From positions 221,683,673 to 221,747,672 of the forward strand of contig OU015490.1 of NCBI GenBank assembly GCA_907164885.2: a DNA stretch of 64,000 bases, given 5' to 3'. A program made the translations under genes and the position numbers. The stretch is from Dolomedes plantarius (Eukaryota; Arthropoda; Arachnida; Araneae; Dolomedidae). Positions 46,846-61,176 of this stretch are shown here, in pieces (position 1 is the stretch's first letter; the number at the start of each line of letters is the position of its first letter). The notes under the pieces are model-generated. The model was not told where the DNA came from. It ran no database searches and saw only the letters and a list, made by a program, of their open reading frames with translations.

Positions 46846-48255
46846 CACTGCTGGCAACTGTAAATGCAACACCCTGAAGGAAACATGCAAATAACATGAA
46901 ATTTACAACATGCTTTAGCGGAGGTGAGATATGCAAATGATTAGAATTTCAGCGCAGGCGCACATCACGCGCGCCTGTGTCGCCACTTCAAAGCGCTATT
47001 TAAGGCTTGGAGATTTCGACGATTTCAAGTTCGGCAATTGTGTTTTTCTTGTGGTTTTAAAAAAAAAAAAAATCAATTACGTCTCGTCGAAAACAGCGAT
47101 CATCTTTTGATCAAGTATCCGAGTTCGACAGAGGAAGGATAGTGGCCTACCGAGATTGTGGATTATCTTTCAGCGAAATCGGTAGTCGTGTTGGACGAAA
47201 CCAAACAACTGTAATGCGGATATGTGATCGTTGGATGCAGGAGGGTACGACGGACCGGCGTGTTCGATCGCATCCACCTCAGCGCACCACTTCACGTGAT
47301 GACAGGCAAATTGTGCGCATGGCAGTGACGGATCGCTCAGTCACATCACGAACCATAGCACAGCACATGCAGTCTGTAATGCATCATCCAGTGTCTCCGC
47401 ATACCATTTGACGCCGTTTACAGCAGAGTGGTCTGTCCGCAAGACGTCCATTGCTTTGTCTACCCTTGACGCAGAACCACAGACGTCTCCGCCGCGAATG
47501 GTGCGATGACAGAAGGATGTGGACGGCAGAATGGAATGAAATTGTCTTTACTGACGAGTCACGCTTCTGTCTGCAACACCACGATAGTCGCATTCGAGTC
47601 TGGAGACACCGTGATGAGAGGATGCTGAACAGTTGCGTTATGCACCGCTACACTGGTCCTGCACCGGGTATTATGGTATGGGGCGGTATTGGATATCACT
47701 CTCGCACACCTCTAGTACGCATTGCCGGTACTTTAAACAGCCAGCGCTACATCTCCGAGGTGTTGGAGCCAGTTGTCCTTCCTTACCTTCAGGGCTTGCC
47801 CACAGCCATATTTCAACAGGATAATGCGCGACCACACGTGGCACGCATTGTCCAACGGTTCTTCGCCAATCGCCAGATTGAATTTCTTCCTTGGCCGCCT
47901 CGCTCTCCGGATCTTTCGCCGATAGAAAACATGTGGTCCATGGTTGCTCTACGATTGACCCAGATTCCATCCCCAGCTGCCACAGCAGATCAACTTTGGC
48001 AACGTGTGGAAGCTGCTTGGTCTGCTGTACCCCAAGGACTCATCCAAAGTCACTTTGAATCAATGCCGACGCGTGTGGCAGCGGTGATCTCCAACAATGG
48101 CGGCTACTCTGGCTACTGATTTTGGGAGGAGCCACACTTCACAGAAGTCTATAAATTTAATCATTTGATACTTGGTCAACATGTTATCTAAAAAATAAAT
48201 TTTGTTGTGATATCTCTTGTCTTTCTTGGTGTTGCAATTTGGGTGGCCAGCAGTG
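46846..48255 (+). mobile_element. Tc1/mariner element copy C (1410 bp)
   Basis: TA flanks lie at 46844-46845 and 48256-48257, with CACTGCTGGC and GGCCAGCAGTG ends. It is inserted in the tandem unit at the TA of AAAATATATTACAATG, which is intact in neighbouring units (for example near 48450). Confidence 0.92.
47079..48119 (+). pseudogene. Tc1-like transposase copy C, start lost and one nonsense codon
   Basis: The 347-codon frame is preserved without indels. The initiator is ACG (47079-47081) where A and B have ATG, and a TGA at 47409-47411 replaces the Arg codon in HTIRRRL. Catalytic blocks remain: FTDESRF, QQDNARPH, SPDLSPIENMW. A downstream in-frame ATG exists, but a product from it would miss the N-terminal DNA-binding domain. 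Inactive as it stands. Confidence 0.9.
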
Positions 48256-49676
48256 TATATTACAATGAATAGTATTGGGTAGTGTATAATCGACATTTAT
48301 TTACAAAATTATTAATCAATGGAAAATCGTACAGCAAAGAACAAACTGAATATATCGTGAAATGAGTATCACTCGTTATAATATAATGAGATTTAGAAAT
48401 AATATTTAGATAACTTAATAGTATCTAAATATCAATTGAAAAATATATTACAATGTATAGTATTGGCTAGTGTATAATCGACATTTGTTTACAAAATTGT
48501 CATCAATTTAAAAAACGTACAGCAATGAACAAACTTAATATATATTCAAATGAGTATTACTCGTACTGGCATAATGAGATTTAGATATAATATTTAGATA
48601 ACTTAATAGTATCTAAATATAAAAAAATGCACAATATATTACAATGAATAGTAATGCGTGTTGTATAATCTACATTCGTTAAACAACATTATTAATCAAT
48701 GGAAAAACGTACAGCAATGAACAAACAATATGTCGTGAAATGAGTATTACTCGTACTAATATAATGAGATTTAGATAACTTAATAGTATCTAAATCTCAA
48801 AAATTGCAAAATATATTACAGTGAATTGTATTGGGTAGTGAATAATCGACATTTTTTTACAAAATTATTAATCAATGGAAAAACGTACAGCAAAGAACGA
48901 ACTGAATATTTCTTGAAATGAGTATTATTCGTACTAACGTGATGAGATTTCGATATAAGGTTTAGGTAACTTAACAGTACCTAAACCTCGAAAATTGTAA
49001 AATATATTTCAATGAATAGTATTGAGTAGTGCATAATATTTATTTTTTTTACAAAATTATTAATGAATTTTAAAACGTAGAGCAGTGAACAAACTGAGTA
49101 TATCGTGAAATGGGTATTGCTCGTTCTAACTTAATAATGAGATATTATAACTTAACAGTATATAAATTTCAAACATTGCAAAATATATTACAATGAATAG
49201 TATTGGGGAGTGTATAATCAATGTTTGTTTACAAAATTATTAATCAATGGAAAAACGTACAGCAATGAACAGTTTTAATATATCGTGAAATGGGTATTAC
49301 TCGTTCTAACATAATGAGATTTTATAACTTAATAGTATCTTAAACTCAAAAATTTCAAAATATATTACAATGAATAGAAATGAGGTGTATATAATAGATA
49401 TTTGTTTACAACATTATTAATCAATGGAAAAACGTACAGAAATGAACAGTTTGAATATATCGTGAAATGGATAATACTCATACTAACATAATGAGATTTT
49501 ATAACTCAACAGTATCTAAATCTCAAAAATTGCAAAATATATTGCAATTAATATATTGGGGAGTGTATAATCGATATTTGTTTACAAAATTATTAATGAA
49601 TGGAAAAACGTACAGCAATTAACAAATTGATGATATCGTGAAAGGAGTATTGCTCTTGCTAACATTATACGGCACA

Positions 49677-50277
49677 AAGTAATTATGCCAGATATAACTG
49701 CAAAAGAAAGTTAAAAATATATCATTTCTAAATTTAAGCAACAAAATAAATGTCTCACAATCAAATGCAATACTTAAAATTATAAAGAATATCAGTATAA
49801 GAAAATATCAAATATAGAGAAATTAAAAACAATTCTCCCCAGAGCAAGTAAACAAAAATAAAGTCTTATCACGTAGATTCTTTGTAAACAATGTTCTCAT
49901 GTGATGAAGTTTCTAGTCTAAAATAACAATCCTAAAGTAATCAAAGTTTTCAAAGTTCGCGATCAAAATCTTGATAAAAATAGCTTGAACATTATTGCGA
50001 TTCTCTTGTTACATCACATTTGTTCAAACAGTGAAAAGGCAGTGAAAATCAATACTCTAATTCAACAGAAATCTTGAGATATAATCATATTATATCCTTG
50101 TTTATATATTCATATGTTATAAAATTAAAGTCTTTAAATCATATCCATATTTACAATTATAAACATGATATAACTTAATTATTATTTAATTACCAATATC
50201 ATCATAATTTGTAATCGTTTAAATATAAAAATTCATATCTAATCTTCGTTTAAAATTTGCTAATCATACCCTAACCA
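49677..50277. other. AT-rich DNA, nothing recognised
   Basis: No gene or repeat structure seen. Confidence 0.5.
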
Positions 50278-50515
50278 TCGAAACAGCCGGTCGATGACCG
50301 AAAGGCTAGGGCGCTGGCTTTCGGTACCAAACTCTGTGGGTTCGAGTCCCAAGCTTGATATGGACTTTGGTAGCCGTTCGGAATTGGCTTTAAGCAGTAA
50401 GTCCTGGTCCCTAATCCTGTAAGTCCTGTAGCATCTAATTAACCTCGTGTAGCACAATTAGCCCTCGTGTAGCATCTAAGTTACCATAGAGCTCCAAACC
50501 AAGCCAAGCCATCAT
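50278..50515 (+). mobile_element. tRNA-derived SINE, family 1, most complete copy
   Basis: An A-box region near GACCGAAAGGCTAGGGCG and a B box GGGTTCGAGTCCC (50338-50350) form the tRNA-like head. The body has GTAGCCGTTCGGAATTGGCT. The tail repeats a CCTCGTGTAGCA unit twice and ends near CCAAGCCAAGCCAT. Head and body match 15887-16058 in inverse orientation. Confidence 0.8.
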
Positions 50516-50908
50516 AACGTTAAAATTTATCTTATCTCCATAATGTTGAAAATGATAAGTTTCGGTCGATATCTACGAAACACGAATAAGCTTATTTTTA
50601 ACAAAATTACTTCTTAATTTGCTTTTATCACAACTATTACTTGCCATTTCCAAAGTTATTATAATTGTTGCCTGCTGGACATTGTTTAGATAAAATTATA
50701 CCCCTTGGCTAAATGTTTTGGGTATGGTTCAAATATAATACTATGTGACTGTTCTATCTCCAACAGAACTAATGCAAATTATTTCAAATATACTGGTTGC
50801 GGCCGAACGGATTCCCACATGTCAAATAGTAATAAAAATCGATTGAACAAACTTACAGAAAAAAGGCTTTATAATTTCGAAAAGCACTAACCGTCTAGTT
50901 TTTTTTCA

Positions 50909-51260
50909 CTAAGCTTTGAAAATAACATCACTCAGAGGGCACCTGTTATTTCCGATGCACTGCCGAAGCCGTTCTCTAAAGTTTACCATTACTGTGTTGG
51001 TCATCTGTTGGGGAATAGAGGCAACTTCCTCCCAAATAGCGGACTGACGGACTTGTTGCTCACTTTCAGGGGATCTAATAATCCGAGGATGACCACTTGG
51101 TTTCCTTCGTAATGCAGAAGTACTTGCTCTCGTGTTTAAAACCCATGTAAGGATTGATTTTCGATGAGGAACTGCATCATTTGCAAAGAGTCCGAAGCGC
51201 GTCTTGCATGCCCTCTGTGCCACTGTTACACAGAATCGTTGCTTTTAAAGAACACCTAGA
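50909..51260 (-). pseudogene. mariner-type transposase remnant with internal deletion
   Basis: The minus-strand frame has an N-terminal helix-turn-helix part (FANDAVPHRKSILTWVLNTR, RRKPSGHPRIIRSPE). It runs straight into a C-terminal part (MVNFRERLRQCIGNNRCPLS). The whole catalytic domain between them is gone. Both halves resemble DDxD-type mariner transposases common in arthropods. Confidence 0.6.
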
Positions 51261-51411
51261 AAATGAAATCGTGATTTTCACCGGACCAACTCATGGTGTT
51301 TAATGACAACTAAAAAATCCGTCCAAACTGTTTCCACAACACGCACCGCCGTACCACTCCCTTACCATTGACCTTCAGAAATGTGGTATTCCCTTCTGCC
51401 GCACCCTGTAC
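51230..51411 (-). mobile_element. 5' region of the deleted mariner-type element
   Basis: The minus strand begins near ACAGGGTGCGGCAGAAGGGA at about 51411, a TIR style of this mariner group. It runs through an untranslated leader into the transposase remnant. The opposite end was not located. Confidence 0.5.
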
Positions 51412-52655
51412 ACATGGAATGAAAAATACAAACACCCTCTTTACCATCGTTAACATTCAAATTTACCCTCAACATTTTTAATAACTGATTCTATCCATAT
51501 ACGTATTCTGTCTTAAAAATACTCATAATTAACTCTACAACTTGAAACTAAATTTCCACTAAAAAAAGTATAAAGTATTCCAAATTTTATTCAACAATAA
51601 CAAAACAACTGCACCATTATTAATACTTAGATTTGACTTCAACATTTCTCATGCCTAATTCTACCTCTTATCTACTATGAAAACATCTCACAAATTTGAT
51701 ACTCTTATACTATACTATTATTTACTTAATATTATTTACTTAACATGATAGACTTGGTTAATTTGAGGTTTACTGGATTCTTGATGTCTTGACAGCGAAG
51801 CTTATTTTGGAGATTGGAATGTCATAAATTATTAGTATGTGCAATATCAATACCCTAATCCATATATTGGCTTGTTAGAAATATTATCTTTATTATTTGA
51901 TAAGTTATTAAAGAACGAAAAGAAATAGATTTCTATAAAGTATTTTTTTATTCACCTAATGTGTCTCAGTGTTAAAGTAGTGACAAATAAATTTTGAAAC
52001 CAGCATAGACATGGTAACAACTATTGACATATAAATAATCTTTGGTATTTTACATTAGTTATTTAATTATCAACATTAAAATTATTCTCTTCTCAAATAC
52101 ACATTAATCAAGCCAATAAAACTTATAAGATCATGTATCAGTAACCGGGTACTTTACATAAGTATATTACATGTATACGGGTATAAATATAAATCTTTAA
52201 AAGCAAAAGGAAGAATTCTATTTTCTGTTCATGAACAAATGGAAAAGTATTTGCAAAGTATAAAGGTTCTTTGTGTAGAAATTATAAAATGCCTCTTGAA
52301 ATCTCTTAAACGCTTAAACTTTTTTCTTTTTTTAAGAGTGTAATAAAAAAGAAAATATTAAAAAAATGATTTTTAAAGAAGTCAATTTCTTAGGACTGGG
52401 GAAAAAGGAAATTTTTGGAAAAGGAAATTTGTAGAAAAGGATTTTGTGGAATAAATTTATTTTTTATTCTATAATAATAAAAGAGGAAAATATCTGAATT
52501 TAAAAATAAATGAACGGCATTTCGTATTAGTTTCCGACTTATTAACCAAAAAACTGCAGTTAAACAAAAAACGATTGTGGGTTTTCTTAAATTTTCAAAA
52601 GGATCTTCAAATCTTTAAATAAAACATTTCAGAAAACGTAGATACATAATATTCA
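51412..52655. other. AT-rich DNA, nothing recognised
   Basis: No gene or structured repeat seen. Confidence 0.45.
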
Positions 52656-52658
52656 TCG

Positions 52659-54179
<1,521 letters not shown>

Positions 54180-54239
54180 TGCCCATATTCACTTATTTTA
54201 TACGCATATTTCTCAAGCACCATCATGAGATGAATCACT

Positions 54240-54440
54240 GACCATTTTAAAGATAACGTTTATGTAAAAGATCGCGTTTATGTTCCACCGCTATCCACTA
54301 CTCTCTATGCCCTTAAACATCAAATAACAACAGCAATCAACTCAGTGGATCGCGAAATACTGATACGCGTTTGGGAGAAATTCTGTTATTCCCTTGATGT
54401 TTCCCGCGACACTCGTGGTGGTCACATTGAACTTTTATAA
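54240..54440 (+). pseudogene. mariner-type transposase C-terminal scrap
   Basis: The 66-codon open stretch ends at TAA 54438-54440. It reads DHFKDNVYVKDRVYVPPLST, then LKHQITTAINSVDREILIRV, then WEKFCYSLDVSRDTRGGHIE. This is the C-terminal end of arthropod mariner-type transposases (…VYVPPLP…L..RI..A…D.L.RVW.E…R.DV.R.T.GAHIE.L). The rest of the gene would lie upstream, where the (TA)n at 54036 now stands. Confidence 0.65.
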
Positions 54441-54526
54441 GACAGGAAATAAAACTTAAGTATGAATGGAAAATTTGTTACCTAAGCTGGAGTGTTGTAT
54501 TACTTTCCTCAGTAAAATTGCATAAG

Positions 54527-54528
<2 letters not shown>

Positions 54529-54566
<38 letters not shown>
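54529..54566. repeat. (TA)n microsatellite at the left edge of the pogo-like element
   Basis: About 38 bp of AT repeats directly before the TA target of the next element. Confidence 0.9.
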
Positions 54567-54571
<5 letters not shown>

Positions 54572-55381
54572 GGGTAGATCGGGGCATGTTGGCCATAGGG
54601 GAACGTTGGCCCATCTGCGATATTTTTATAACTATCCGGTAGATTGCGTTACTGGAAGAAGCAATCAAATGAAAGCCACTTCAAATTTTCCCTGAAGTGA
54701 GTTTTTTTGCACTTATAAATAAGCGTATCTGATTTATTTCTAAATTAAGTTTCACTTAGGAGAATAGCAGTCTAAAAGATCGTTGTTCAGAGCAAATTTT
54801 CTATCTACTGATTTCAAAAAAATACTAACAGAATATTTGATACAACGATCAAAAACCAAAATAGCGATATGGGGCAAGTTGGCCCATTTAATCCGGGGCA
54901 TGTTTTCCACAGTTCAAGAGTTTGTTTTCTACATTCATAAGCCTATAAAAGTCAATAAAATTGACAATAGATCAGGAGAAGGTTGGATTCAATGTAGCAT
55001 GTGCAATCGTTGGGCACATGAATCATGTGTCACAGGGGACACGAATTTTATGTTTGCATTCATTCTGATGATGAGAAAGATCGAGTTAAGGTGGACAAAA
55101 TATCTTTTCTTATCTTTTGTGTCTTTTATATACCATGTTAAAATTACATTAGATAATATATGTGTGTTTTCATTTCTGTTAGTAATCCAAAAATCAAACC
55201 AACCTGCCCCGTTCGATTGTTCAGGTTGGCCCAGTGACTTGATGCCCTGTTGAACTTCACATAGAAACAATTAATTAATATTTATCCAATTTTCTCATGC
55301 GGGGTTATGCTTTGCGATGTGCTGATTGTAAAAACTAAAAATATATATATATATTGAAGAAAAAAAAAGTCAAGTCTACCC
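54572..55381 (+). mobile_element. pogo-like element remnant (810 bp) with PHD finger
   Basis: The left end is GGGTAGATCGGGGCATGTTG; the inverted right end is GGGTAGACTTGACTTTTTTT. TA flanks lie at 54570-54571 and 55382-55383. GGGGCA(T/A)GTTGGCC-type strings recur at 54587, 54873 and, inverted or varied, 54895 and 55207. It carries only a short coding remnant. Confidence 0.65.
54957..55090 (+). pseudogene. PHD-finger remnant of a pogo-like transposase
   Basis: The frame reads RSGEGWIQCSMCNRWAHESC. This is the W(I/V)QC..C..W.HE.C half of a PHD zinc finger found at the C-terminus of some pogo-family transposases. The next Cys (YVCIHSDDE) is read only after a frameshift near 55045. The catalytic DDE domain is absent. 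The finger probably bound chromatin or DNA in the parent protein; that is inference. Confidence 0.6.
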
Positions 55382-55389
55382 TATATATA

Positions 55390-56128
55390 CAGTGGAACCT
55401 CGACTTACGAGTTCTCTTGGCATACGAGCATTCTCTTGGCATATTTTTTTCTTCCAGTTACGAGCTATAATTCGGGTTACGAGCAAACTTCAGATACCCC
55501 ACCGTTAGTTTACGCAGCGAACGCCATGTTACGTGCTCATCAAATGAGAACCCGAGAAGAGTATAATAATTACAACCTTTTTGTTCAATTATTATACAAT
55601 TGTATAATATTATTCTAAGACTACTCTCCAGTATTAAACCAAGAGATTAACACTCAACAATTATCACCCGGGAAGCTTGCTCTGCCCACACTTGAGTGAC
55701 CATCTGAAACCAAACAGCGTCCAACCTCTCTTACAGAGAAATAGCTTCAATTCCCACCCCCACACTGGAACCCCCATAGGGTCTAGGGGATGGGATGACC
55801 TACGTTGAAAATCAAAAAATAAGATTTAATTATTCAGTTCAACCTTTCTCCTCCTCTTACATCAGCATCTTCAAGTCTGATCTGCAAGGTAAATGTTGTA
55901 CATTACACTTAATAATACAAGTTTATTGCAGTACATTCTATTATATTACGTTTTTATACAATGTTCATCATTTATAAGCACATTTATCTTATTTAAAAAC
56001 ATGTAACAAAAAATTGCGGTGTTTTGGGGGAGTCCGGAATGAACTAATGGATTTTCCATTCATTTCAATGGGGAAAATTGATTCGAGAAACGAGTATTTC
56101 GAGTTACGAGTAAGTCGAGGCACCGCTG
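55390..56128. mobile_element. Tigger/pogo-like MITE (739 bp)
   Basis: The ends read CAGTGGAACCTCGACTTACG and the complement of CAGCGGTGCCTCGACTTACT, with TA at 55388-55389 and 56129-56130. A TTACGAG-type motif recurs near both ends (about 55402, 55457, 55478, 56104). No transposase. Confidence 0.85.
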
Positions 56129-56284
<156 letters not shown>

Positions 56285-59200
56285 TTTGTTTTTGTTTGTT
56301 TTCGTATTTATGCTCTCTTTCTTCAAACGAATTTATAATGTTTCATAAAAATACATATTTTATTACCCCAAAAAGTCCATAAAATATAAAACAATGCAAG
56401 TAAATAACAAGATGGCTCAGTTAATGCCGGATGTCTGGCTAAACTACAAAATTCAAGACTTTCTTTTTGTAAGAAAAAGTACTCCACGAATCTCAAACCT
56501 CTCGATTTCTCTTGTTTTCAGTAGGGATTTCAGTTGCGCCAATACAGCTGTTTCCCCATAAATCCCTAAGATTTCCTAAAATGTTTAAATAAGGGGCTGA
56601 TTCAGCGAATTATAGTGAGCTCCTAAGATTAAGTGCCATCTTCACTCTGAATAGGAATGATGGTAAGTTATCCATGATAGAAAGTAATCCATGCATAGCA
56701 CATTTATTCCATTTTCTCGATAAAGAGGAATTACAGATGATTGCTTTCGATTTATTAATGCTATGCAGAAACTCAGAAGTCGTGAGGTCAAATTTTAGCT
56801 TATTTTCCGAGAAATTATAAATTAAATATCTTGAGATATAATTAAACTTATCTAGGGGAGTTAGTTTTCAACAGCAGTAGAATAATTTTCTCCTGATAGT
56901 AATCTATATTTTAATTCCGTACAATAATACTACATTAAATTATTACTGCATTCAATAATACTACATTAAGAAAACATTAGTCATAAAGCGTTTTTCAATA
57001 GTTTAGTGAAATTCAAAGGTTTTAAACATGCTTGTATATCTACTAGGATAATAACTGCCACCAAGAAGGTTATATTCGAACAGATAATTTTAAAAAAAAA
57101 TCATAGGTAACCCATTAAAAGTTAAATGCGATATATAGATGAACTTTAGGTTTAAAAATCTTTTTTTAACTTCAAATCTTTATGAATGATTTTACTTAGA
57201 GTGCCAGAACATATTCCTAGTTTCGATACAATTGATCTTGGATTCGGCGGATTTTCATTTAGGTTCAGAGACTTCCCTTACTTCGTATTTTCCTGATTTC
57301 GAACATTCTTAGGATGAGGTTTCGCGGTCATGTTTTCATTCTTACTTTCAGTTAGACTTTTTTCCTTTCGAATTTAATATATTATAAATACTTTTTTTAA
57401 ATGCCATAACCGCAATTTTTAAACCGATTTATAATTTTTCGATTCGAACATTTCTCCTCGGAAAGCGCAGTTACATAACCTTCGAGCCATCTATCAATTT
57501 TAGGAACTATTTTCAAAATAAATCTTTTATTTTGCATTCCAAACAAAGCAAAACATTATCAGACGATTATTCTGAAGTTGCCAAATTTTTATCTCAAAAT
57601 GCAAACTACTGAAACAAATTACAAAATATTTTCCATTAAGCGCAAACGACATTCTGTATAACATTTTAAATCAAAGACTAAAATAGTTATTTTTTATTCA
57701 GGATAACAGCACCACTAATCCCTAAAAGGCAGCACACTTTGGCAAATCTAGCTTTTAATATTGTCGAATCAAATTCGTTGTAATATAAAAAGATAAATAT
57801 TAATTATGTTTCGAAGATCAAACCATTGCATTTAGCTAATTTTGTTGTGGTCATCACGTCAAAGCATGAAATATTGCATATGCAAGATGAATATTTGGAC
57901 TAAGCTACACGCCTACGTGCAAACTAAATGAATATATCTCAGTCTCAAACTGCATACACATATTAAATTTTACATTTGGGTAATCTCCTGCACATCTCAT
58001 TAAACGGATTACATGTAGTTTATCTTTCGCCAGTTTATTAATCCTTGTTGTTACTGCAGCTTAATTTGTTTTACCCGCAGTGGACGTTATTAACGGGCTT
58101 TTGGGAAACAAATGCGTTTAACGTAATGAATTGTGTATTATAGAGAAATGGCGGTACAAATAATGCCACTTTCTAAGGGAAATACATCATTATAAACGCA
58201 GGAATGCCTTCCTTATATTCACTGAAACTTATGAAATAAAGACATAATTTTAATAAACATTATCTGAAATGCTTCGTGTTTATTCATTAAATTTTATTAA
58301 TTTGACTAACTTTAACTAACACACACACACACAAATATATATATATATATATATTTACACAATAATTATAGGACATATCTTTTTGGATTCCTTTCAATGA
58401 TATAATTTGTAATAAGAAACACATACCACATAAAATAAACGTCTTTCATTTCAATAGTTTATTAACGTTAAAATAGGAAAAACAAATTTGGAACATTCAG
58501 CTCTGTTCTGGAAAACCGTGCTTCTTTCACACAGAGGCATTTGGATTTCCATTTTTCGGTCCAAGATCAACTGAACTTCAGCCCTATTTGTTTATAAAAT
58601 AACTCCTTTTTTTACCTAGACAGGCGGATAATATTTTTTTTAATTCTGTGAAAGGATTTTTTTATATATATCCAAATGCTAAAGTAATCTCACGAGTAAT
58701 TTGCTACTGGGCAGGGAAGCATAAGAAAGCGTTTGAAAAATACAGACTGTACCGCTAAAGATTAGAGCTGTTCTCAAACACCAAACAAATACTGTAAACA
58801 TAGTCAACCCCTAATGATAGCATTAATGATAGTTTAATCTACATATGTATGTTTTTCAATGCAAGTATAATAGAAAAATTCGACTATATTAAACATTGTT
58901 GACTGGCAATTTTATTTAAATATATACGCAAGTCACCAGCAAAGACTGAAATTTCGGAATAAAGTAAGCCATTGTTATTTTCTGAAATCTGATTTCTTTG
59001 TACGGGGGTCTGAGGTATCGAGTTTAAATGATAAAATGTGAGAATTTTCCCTAAACTCATTCAAGTCATAGTAAAAGTCATATGTACTATAACAATTATA
59101 TACTTTAGGAATTTCATACCTTGATACATGAATTTATCTCATAAATTGTCTTCAACATTTGAGTGTGTATACACTAGTTTAGACATTCCCCTCTGCAACG

Positions 59201-60472
59201 TGTTAAGAATGCAGATTATGCTATAAAACTGTCATCTAAAAATGTTCATATTAGTAATAAAATTTATAGTAAAAATAATGATAGAAACAGTAAATGTAAA
59301 AATTAAATGAGTAAATTAGAAATAATTTAAAAATTATTTGGATTATTCTTAGGTATTATCCATTACAACACAGATCTATCAGAAAATCAGTAGATCTCTC
59401 TCGTTCATACTTAAAAAACTCCCTTAATTTTACTTAAAATCTCCCTTAATATATATATATTTGAATACAGAATATGTTATAAAGCTCTCATTTAAAAGTT
59501 TTGATATTAGTAATATAAAATGTAATAGCTGTTATAAAAATTAAATAAGGAAATTATAAAAAATTAAAAAATATTTGTACTGCATTACTTTTAAATCTCC
59601 ACATCTACAATACATTTTGTATGAAAATCGGTTGTCTTAACTTTTATGCTTAAATAAATGCCCTTAATTTTCTAAAAACTATTTCCTTTCCAAACTGTTT
59701 AGTCTTACTGGAGATTTCGTCAATTCCTATCATTTCAGGGATATTGACGAAACTTAAAAAAAGTTGCTTATCTATAACAAGCATAGTTATTTCAATATAA
59801 GATTCATTATGCATGTCAATGTTTCCTGTTCCATTTTCCACCATCTAATGTGTCACGTAATTCAAGTTTCTCCTGATTTCACAGGAACCTTTAGAACATT
59901 CACAGAATGTCTAAGATATTCTCCTACACTGGCCATTACAACGCATTTCAGAAATTAAACGCCAGCGTCTTAATAATGATGTATGTAGTTTGTGAGTTTC
60001 GTGGATAATGAAATTTCCCCAAAGATAAATATGTTGGACTAACTTTAGGCTTTGAACTCATCCAAAGTATTTCCATTATGCTGCAGTTTTGTAATGTTCC
60101 ATCTATTAATTTATTTATTATGATGTTGAAGAATTATACATATCATTCTAGCCAGATATTATGCGTGGTCTGATATTAGTTGAGAAAAATACAATCAATT
60201 GCGATTTGTTTTTAACATTTATAATTTTATAACATTTATTTCCTTTGTGTAGGATCTATGAAAAATTCGCACTGACAAAATGACCTTGTCATAACATGTA
60301 GTTTTAATCAATTACAACATTTATTGGTACTTTTTTTTGTGCAATAGTATTAGTAGTATTGGCTAAGTAAAATAGTTTCAATAGGGTAGATAAAAGATAA
60401 AAGTTTTAAGCATATTGTGTGTAAATAATATATATTGTGGATTGCAAAGTAACATATGGACAACAGAGAGTC

Positions 60473-60474
<2 letters not shown>
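56285..60474. other. 4.2 kb of AT-rich DNA with one (CA)n(TA)n run
   Basis: (AC)n(TA)n lies at about 58320-58353. No exon, transposon end or structured repeat that I can support in the remainder. Confidence 0.45.
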
Positions 60475-60476
<2 letters not shown>

Positions 60477-60548
<72 letters not shown>

Positions 60549-60562
60549 TTATATATATATAT
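60477..60562. repeat. (TA)n(GA)n(TA)n compound microsatellite
   Basis: AT repeats to about 60523, GA repeats to about 60549, then a short AT run. A run of ten Cs follows near 60573. Confidence 0.9.
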
Positions 60563-60654
60563 ACATATGTAACCCCCCCCCCACTCACCACAGATTCCGG
60601 AGCACTGCTGTCACGCGAGGGGGAATGCCACAACCGATGGAGTTACAGCTGGGA

Positions 60655-60692
<38 letters not shown>
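60655..60692. repeat. (TA)n microsatellite
   Basis: About 38 bp of AT dinucleotides. Confidence 0.9.
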
Positions 60693-60694
<2 letters not shown>

Positions 60695-61048
60695 TTCTAG
60701 CAGATACATAGACATGGCCGGAGTGAAGCAAAGAACTCACTTGATGAATCTTTTACCGGATGGACCTTGTTGGATCTTTTATAACTTCCTGAGGTCATAG
60801 TCGTGTGACCCCTGAACTCTTGCATTGATTGAACAGAGGGTCCCAGGACCACTCTACGGAATGGAGCCCCACGGCGTTATATAAGGTTTCACGTCCGCTA
60901 GACTGGGGTTTTTAAAGGGATTGATATCTGGATTACCTAATTTAGTTTTAGGTTACGCTTCAATCCGTTGTTCTTAAGACCGAACATCGCAATTAATTTA
61001 TGCCCAAGGGAATTTAAAAGAATTTAGAATTTTGATAGGGTTTTGGGG

Positions 61049-61050
<2 letters not shown>
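60693..61050. other. GC-richer unassigned sequence
   Basis: Together with 60575-60655 this segment is richer in GC than its surroundings and looks like a repeat body. I cannot place it in a family. Confidence 0.3.
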
Positions 61051-61139
<89 letters not shown>

Positions 61140-61145
61140 CAAACA

Positions 61146-61172
<27 letters not shown>
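61051..61172. repeat. (TA)n(CATA)n microsatellite
   Basis: AT repeats to about 61134, then CATA tetranucleotides to about 61172. Confidence 0.95.

Positions 61173-61176
<4 letters not shown>

Larger units (their letters stand above)
46815..49676. repeat. About 180-bp tandem array (roughly eight units), split by Tc1 copy C
   Basis: The marker AGTATCTAAAT recurs near 46819, 48421, 48609 and 48785, with variants near 48970, 49149, 49330 and 49511, giving a 176-188 bp period. Each unit also has ATATTACAATGAATAGTA, CAATGGAAAAACGTACAGCA and a TCGTGAAATGAGTATTAC block. Units differ by substitutions and small deletions. Confidence 0.9.
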
